Of a stretch of DNA of 9,077 nt, positions 6,722 through 9,077 are shown piece by piece. Under the pieces are notes generated by a model. The model was given only the letters and a program-made list of their open reading frames with translations, searched no databases and was not told where the DNA came from. The translations under genes and the position numbers were made by a program. How positions within the stretch are numbered: position 1 is the first letter of the stretch; the number at the start of each line of letters is the position of its first letter. Source of the DNA: JAKJGA01 sp029554345 (GTDB taxonomy: Bacteria; Spirochaetota; UBA4802; JAFGJZ01); contig DAOPBR010000074.1 in NCBI GenBank assembly GCA_035395685.1, positions 1-9,077 on the forward strand, in the 5' to 3' direction.

Positions 6722-7927
6722 TTAATTAATAGTTATATTTCCGGACTTTTCTTCTTCACACATGGATTTTTTCCAGCCAGTTCCGCCCGAAATTTTTACT
6801 TTTCCGTTTCCGACAGAATATATTCGAGCAGAAGGAATCGCGTCAACACCGGTAATTTCTACTGTTGATTCGTCTTCCGCAGTTATTGACGGAAAAGAAC
6901 CGTCTTCGGCAAGCGTAACGCCGTTGAGCTTCAAAACCGCAGTATCATAAGCCTGCGCAAGATCGGCAAGAAGAGTCACATTTGCACCGAATGTCAATGT
7001 CGCGCCGTCCCAAACATTCGCCTCAACTACTTTTACTGTTCCGCTGAATGTTACGCTTGAAGTACTTCCGGACACATACGTATTGATGTAAGTTATCTGA
7101 GAATCAGTAAATGAGAATTTCAATGAACTGACATTAATGTTTCCAGTTTGAAGTGAATCTGAAGTTATATTATCATTTATAGTAACATCTCCCACATCTT
7201 CAAGATGCAATGCCAGAACAATGTCAGTTGCGTCCTTTACGCGAAGATCAGTGCTTCCCGCTATATCGAGCTGAAAGCCCCATACATCGGATGAAGATAT
7301 TTTAACAGTTCCGGTTGACGCTGCCCCGGACTTGTATGTAAAAGTTCTGGTTATATTGCTGCCGGAAGCGAGCTGTCCGTCGAGAAGAGAAACGGTTCCG
7401 GAATCCGAAAAAAAGAGAACGATGTAAACTTGGGAACCTTTTGATATATTCAGGTTTACATTATCATGACACTGGATTTCTTCAAGCTTGCTTGATTCAA
7501 CATTTAAAACAGTATTATCGTGAGCTCTTATTCCGCTGTGACGGGAGGCTTCAGTACCTATAAAAGTCATCGTGCTGTTTCCGTATGCTTCAAGATTCCA
7601 TTGCTTGTCAGAATAAGATGTAAATGTGCAGTTGTCGGCAACAAGCGATGAATTTGTTATAGTTAATGCCGTTGAATCCTCAACTTCCGCATTGAATTTC
7701 AAAGTGACATTTTTTAGAGTCAAAACAGCACCTGACTTAATTGTCAGCATGCCGTCAATTATAACTTCACAGTTTTCCCAGGTTTCGTCTGAAGAGATAA
7801 CCGGATCGGTTTTATTCTGTATATTACTGCCGCCGTCCGACCCTCCACCACAGGAAACGATTAAAGCTGTTACAGAAAACCCCAGAACATAAAACGCACA
7901 TTTTATTTTTTTATAAACTGTTTTCAT
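6722..7927 (-). CDS. Surface lipoprotein with beta-strand repeats (beta-helix-like)
   Basis: The 401-residue protein starts with a type II signal peptide and lipobox (ALIVSC, lipidated C26), followed by a flexible GGGSDGGS spacer, so it is anchored to a membrane and probably envelope-exposed. The rest, from about residue 50, is poor in helix formers and alternates short hydrophobic strands with Asn, Ser, Thr, Asp and Gly turns, for example LTIKSGAVLTLKNVTLKF (61-78), STALTITNSSLVADNCTF (85-102) and TVEITGVDAI (365-374). Spacing near 20 residues recalls right-handed beta-helix or pectin-lyase-like folds seen in adhesins and polysaccharide-binding proteins. No catalytic motif was recognised, so no enzyme is claimed. 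The ATG at 7927 follows GGGG at short spacing, and the lipobox position fits this start; the in-frame TTG at 7942 is less likely. A good -10 box lies upstream, suggesting the gene is transcribed on its own. Confidence 0.82.
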   Translation of the reverse strand: MKTVYKKIKCAFYVLGFSVTALIVSCGGGSDGGSNIQNKTDPVISSDETWENCEVIIDGMLTIKSGAVLTLKNVTLKFNAEVEDSTALTITNSSLVADNCTFTSYSDKQWNLEAYGNSTMTFIGTEASRHSGIRAHDNTVLNVESSKLEEIQCHDNVNLNISKGSQVYIVLFFSDSGTVSLLDGQLASGSNITRTFTYKSGAASTGTVKISSSDVWGFQLDIAGSTDLRVKDATDIVLALHLEDVGDVTINDNITSDSLQTGNINVSSLKFSFTDSQITYINTYVSGSTSSVTFSGTVKVVEANVWDGATLTFGANVTLLADLAQAYDTAVLKLNGVTLAEDGSFPSITAEDESTVEITGVDAIPSARIYSVGNGKVKISGGTGWKKSMCEEEKSGNITIN

Positions 7928-7958
7928 AATCCCCACATCCAAAATCAGAACATAAAAT

Positions 7959-7964
7959 ATTATA
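7959..7964 (-). promoter_or_regulatory. -10 box of the lipoprotein gene promoter
   Basis: A perfect TATAAT on the minus strand lies 31 bases upstream of the lipoprotein ATG, giving a leader of roughly 25 bases. The -35 position (about 7982-7987) reads ATATAT, a poor match, so the promoter may need an activator or be weak. Confidence 0.55.
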
Positions 7965-7973
7965 CCTGTATTT

Positions 7974-8007
7974 AAATCAAGATATATTATTCATTTTAGC
8001 TTGATTT
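7974..8007. repeat. 8-bp inverted repeat in the divergent intergenic region
   Basis: AAATCAAG (7974-7981) and CTTGATTT (8000-8007) are perfect reverse complements separated by 18 AT-rich bases. The left arm falls in the spacer of the predicted lipoprotein promoter and the right arm lies upstream of the nuclease gene. Arms 26 bases apart centre to centre are on the order of two and a half helical turns, compatible with a dimeric regulator or a pair of sites. Operator function is inference; a chance repeat in AT-rich DNA cannot be excluded. Confidence 0.4.
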
Positions 8008-8056
8008 TATGAGGCATGATAATTGAATGCTTAAAAACTTGCGGCATCGAAAAAAC

Positions 8057-8734
8057 ATGAAAAAGAAAGAAACCGACCTGTATCAACCTGTCAAAATCTT
8101 CCTTGAAAAAGCAGGATACTCTGTCAAAGCCGAAGTCAAATCGTGCGATATAGTCGCGATTAAAAAAGATGAAATCATCATCATTGAACTAAAACTTTCA
8201 TTCAATCTTGAACTCATTTTTCAGATTATCGACCGTCAGAAAAAATGCGACTCTGTTTATGCGGCTCTGCCCCTTCCTGAAGATTATTTTAAAAACTCAA
8301 AATGGAAATCGGTCAAAAATCTTCTTCGCAGACTGAATGCAGGTTTAATTTTTGTTTCTGATAACGGAAACGTTCAGATTGTTTTTCATCCGGCAGATTT
8401 CGATTCAAAAAAAAGCCGTTCTGCAAACATGAAGCACCGCCGGGCAATCATCAATGAATTTGAATCAAGAAGTTTTGACGGAAACACGGGCGGATCCACA
8501 AGAAAAAAACTGATGACCGCATACCGCGAATCATGCGTCAAAATAGCGGCTTTTCTGAAAAAGCACAAAAAGGCCGCACCGAAGGATATGAACGAAATAG
8601 GTATTGAAACAAAGAAAGCCCAGATGATTTTAAATCGAAATTACTATGGCTGGTTCGATCATCCCGGAAAGGGAATTTACAGTTTGAGCAAACTCGGCAA
8701 AAAAGAATTTATGAAATATCTTCCGCCGAAATGA
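8057..8734 (+). CDS. DUF2161-family predicted PD-(D/E)XK nuclease/phosphodiesterase
   Basis: The 225-residue protein matches the DUF2161 pattern I know: an N-terminal ETDLYQPVKIFLEKAGYSVK, then a nuclease-like core with E26, D31 (CDIVAI) and E44-x-K46 (IIELKLSFN), which together fit the PD-(D/E)XK active site. Next is GGSTRKKLMTAYRE (134-147), a conserved family block, and a winged-helix-like C-terminus with NYYGWFDHPGKGIYSL (195-210). Such proteins are annotated as putative phosphodiesterases; the substrate is unknown. Active-site residues appear intact. Homologues begin at about METDLY, which supports the ATG at 8057. The in-frame ATG at 8027 has a GAGG motif 12 bases upstream but adds ten mostly basic residues. 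The gene stands alone, divergent from the lipoprotein, with no restriction or toxin partner visible nearby. Confidence 0.88.
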   Translation: MKKKETDLYQPVKIFLEKAGYSVKAEVKSCDIVAIKKDEIIIIELKLSFNLELIFQIIDRQKKCDSVYAALPLPEDYFKNSKWKSVKNLLRRLNAGLIFVSDNGNVQIVFHPADFDSKKSRSANMKHRRAIINEFESRSFDGNTGGSTRKKLMTAYRESCVKIAAFLKKHKKAAPKDMNEIGIETKKAQMILNRNYYGWFDHPGKGIYSLSKLGKKEFMKYLPPK

Positions 8735-8783
8735 TTGCAAAGAACATTCCGGCAGAACAACTACAGAACTGTGTTTAACATAT

Positions 8784-9074
8784 TTATTTCGGTTTTACCG
8801 CATAACGGCTTTTCAGAAACAGAATTATTTCAGGAACTTTAACATCCGTGCGCGAAAGTTCTAAATCAAATATAACATCCTTTCTGACATTTTCAAACCA
8901 GCGGTAAAGATCCTTCGCCGTTTTCTGAAGATCATCTGAAGACTGGGCAATCTTTACCATTTTACGCATTTCTTCAATAGTAAAACTCTTCGTCCGGCTG
9001 TTTACATTAAGAATAAAATACGCGTCATTCGGACCTTCTGTTATCGAAATGGTGCTGCCAGTAGGTTTCTTCAT
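8784..9074 (-). CDS. Small protein of unknown function at the window edge
   Basis: The reading frame gives 96 residues from an ATG at 9074, three bases from the end of the window, so the true start may lie outside. It is soluble, with no signal peptide or membrane span. The N-terminal third reads as beta strands (DAYFILNVNSRTKSFTI), the middle as amphipathic helix (about 33-68, including KDLYRWFENVRKD) and the end as a strand-helix (KVPEIILFLKSRY). I do not recognise a family. It converges with the DUF2161 gene across 49 bases in which no terminator hairpin is visible. Confidence 0.6.
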   Translation of the reverse strand: MKKPTGSTISITEGPNDAYFILNVNSRTKSFTIEEMRKMVKIAQSSDDLQKTAKDLYRWFENVRKDVIFDLELSRTDVKVPEIILFLKSRYAVKPK

Positions 9075-9077
9075 TTT

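Noticed and set aside
8016..8060. Fourteen-codon mini-ORF whose TGA overlaps the ATG at 8057, a possible leader peptide for the nuclease gene
   Set aside because: Its only purine-rich motif (GAGG) is one base from the ATG, too close to act as a binding site, and the peptide shows no codon bias suggesting attenuation.

Overview
The window looks like a scaffold from a metagenome-assembled genome of a diderm bacterium of fairly low GC content. A run of exactly 100 N at 4339-4438 shows it is a joined assembly. The diderm reading rests on a lipobox lipoprotein, a secreted protein with an LPP20-like C-terminal domain, and a secreted TPR protein. A single long RelA/SpoT homologue with both the hydrolase HD motif and the RFKD synthetase motif argues against beta- and gammaproteobacteria, where the functions are usually split between RelA and SpoT. 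Spirochaete-like or deltaproteobacteria-like lineages would fit, but nothing here fixes the taxon.

Layout. On the minus strand at the left edge, a YciO/Sua5-like protein gene (327-947) is followed immediately by a small glycine-rich membrane protein gene (8-325). Divergent from it on the plus strand, rel (ppGpp synthetase/hydrolase, 1029-3044) and maf (nucleotide pyrophosphatase, 3041-3637) overlap by ATGA and form a nucleotide-metabolism pair. A recognisable promoter then drives a two-span membrane protein with a HAMP-like segment and a lysine/alanine tail (3723-4331). Next comes the assembly gap.

Right of the gap, three minus-strand envelope genes are tightly coupled. In transcription order they are a secreted LPP20-like protein (5798-6631), a single-span membrane protein with a long charged tail (5154-5795), and a secreted Lys-rich TPR protein (4439-5157) whose C-terminus is lost in the gap. 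Upstream on the same strand is a beta-repeat lipoprotein (6722-7927). Across a short AT-rich region with a good -10 box and an inverted repeat, it diverges from a DUF2161-type predicted nuclease (8057-8734). A small unrecognised protein gene (8784-9074, minus) starts 3 bases from the right edge of the window.

The housekeeping left half needs little interpretation. The most novel-looking part is the three-gene envelope cluster, because only one member shows a recognisable domain beyond generic TPRs and start/stop overlaps suggest the three products are made together. The membrane protein with a histone-H1-like tail and the shortened C-terminal helical region of Rel also deserve attention. No tRNA, rRNA, CRISPR array, insertion sequence or convincing intrinsic terminator was seen. 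Apart from the N gap, no gene-free stretch exceeds 300 bases.
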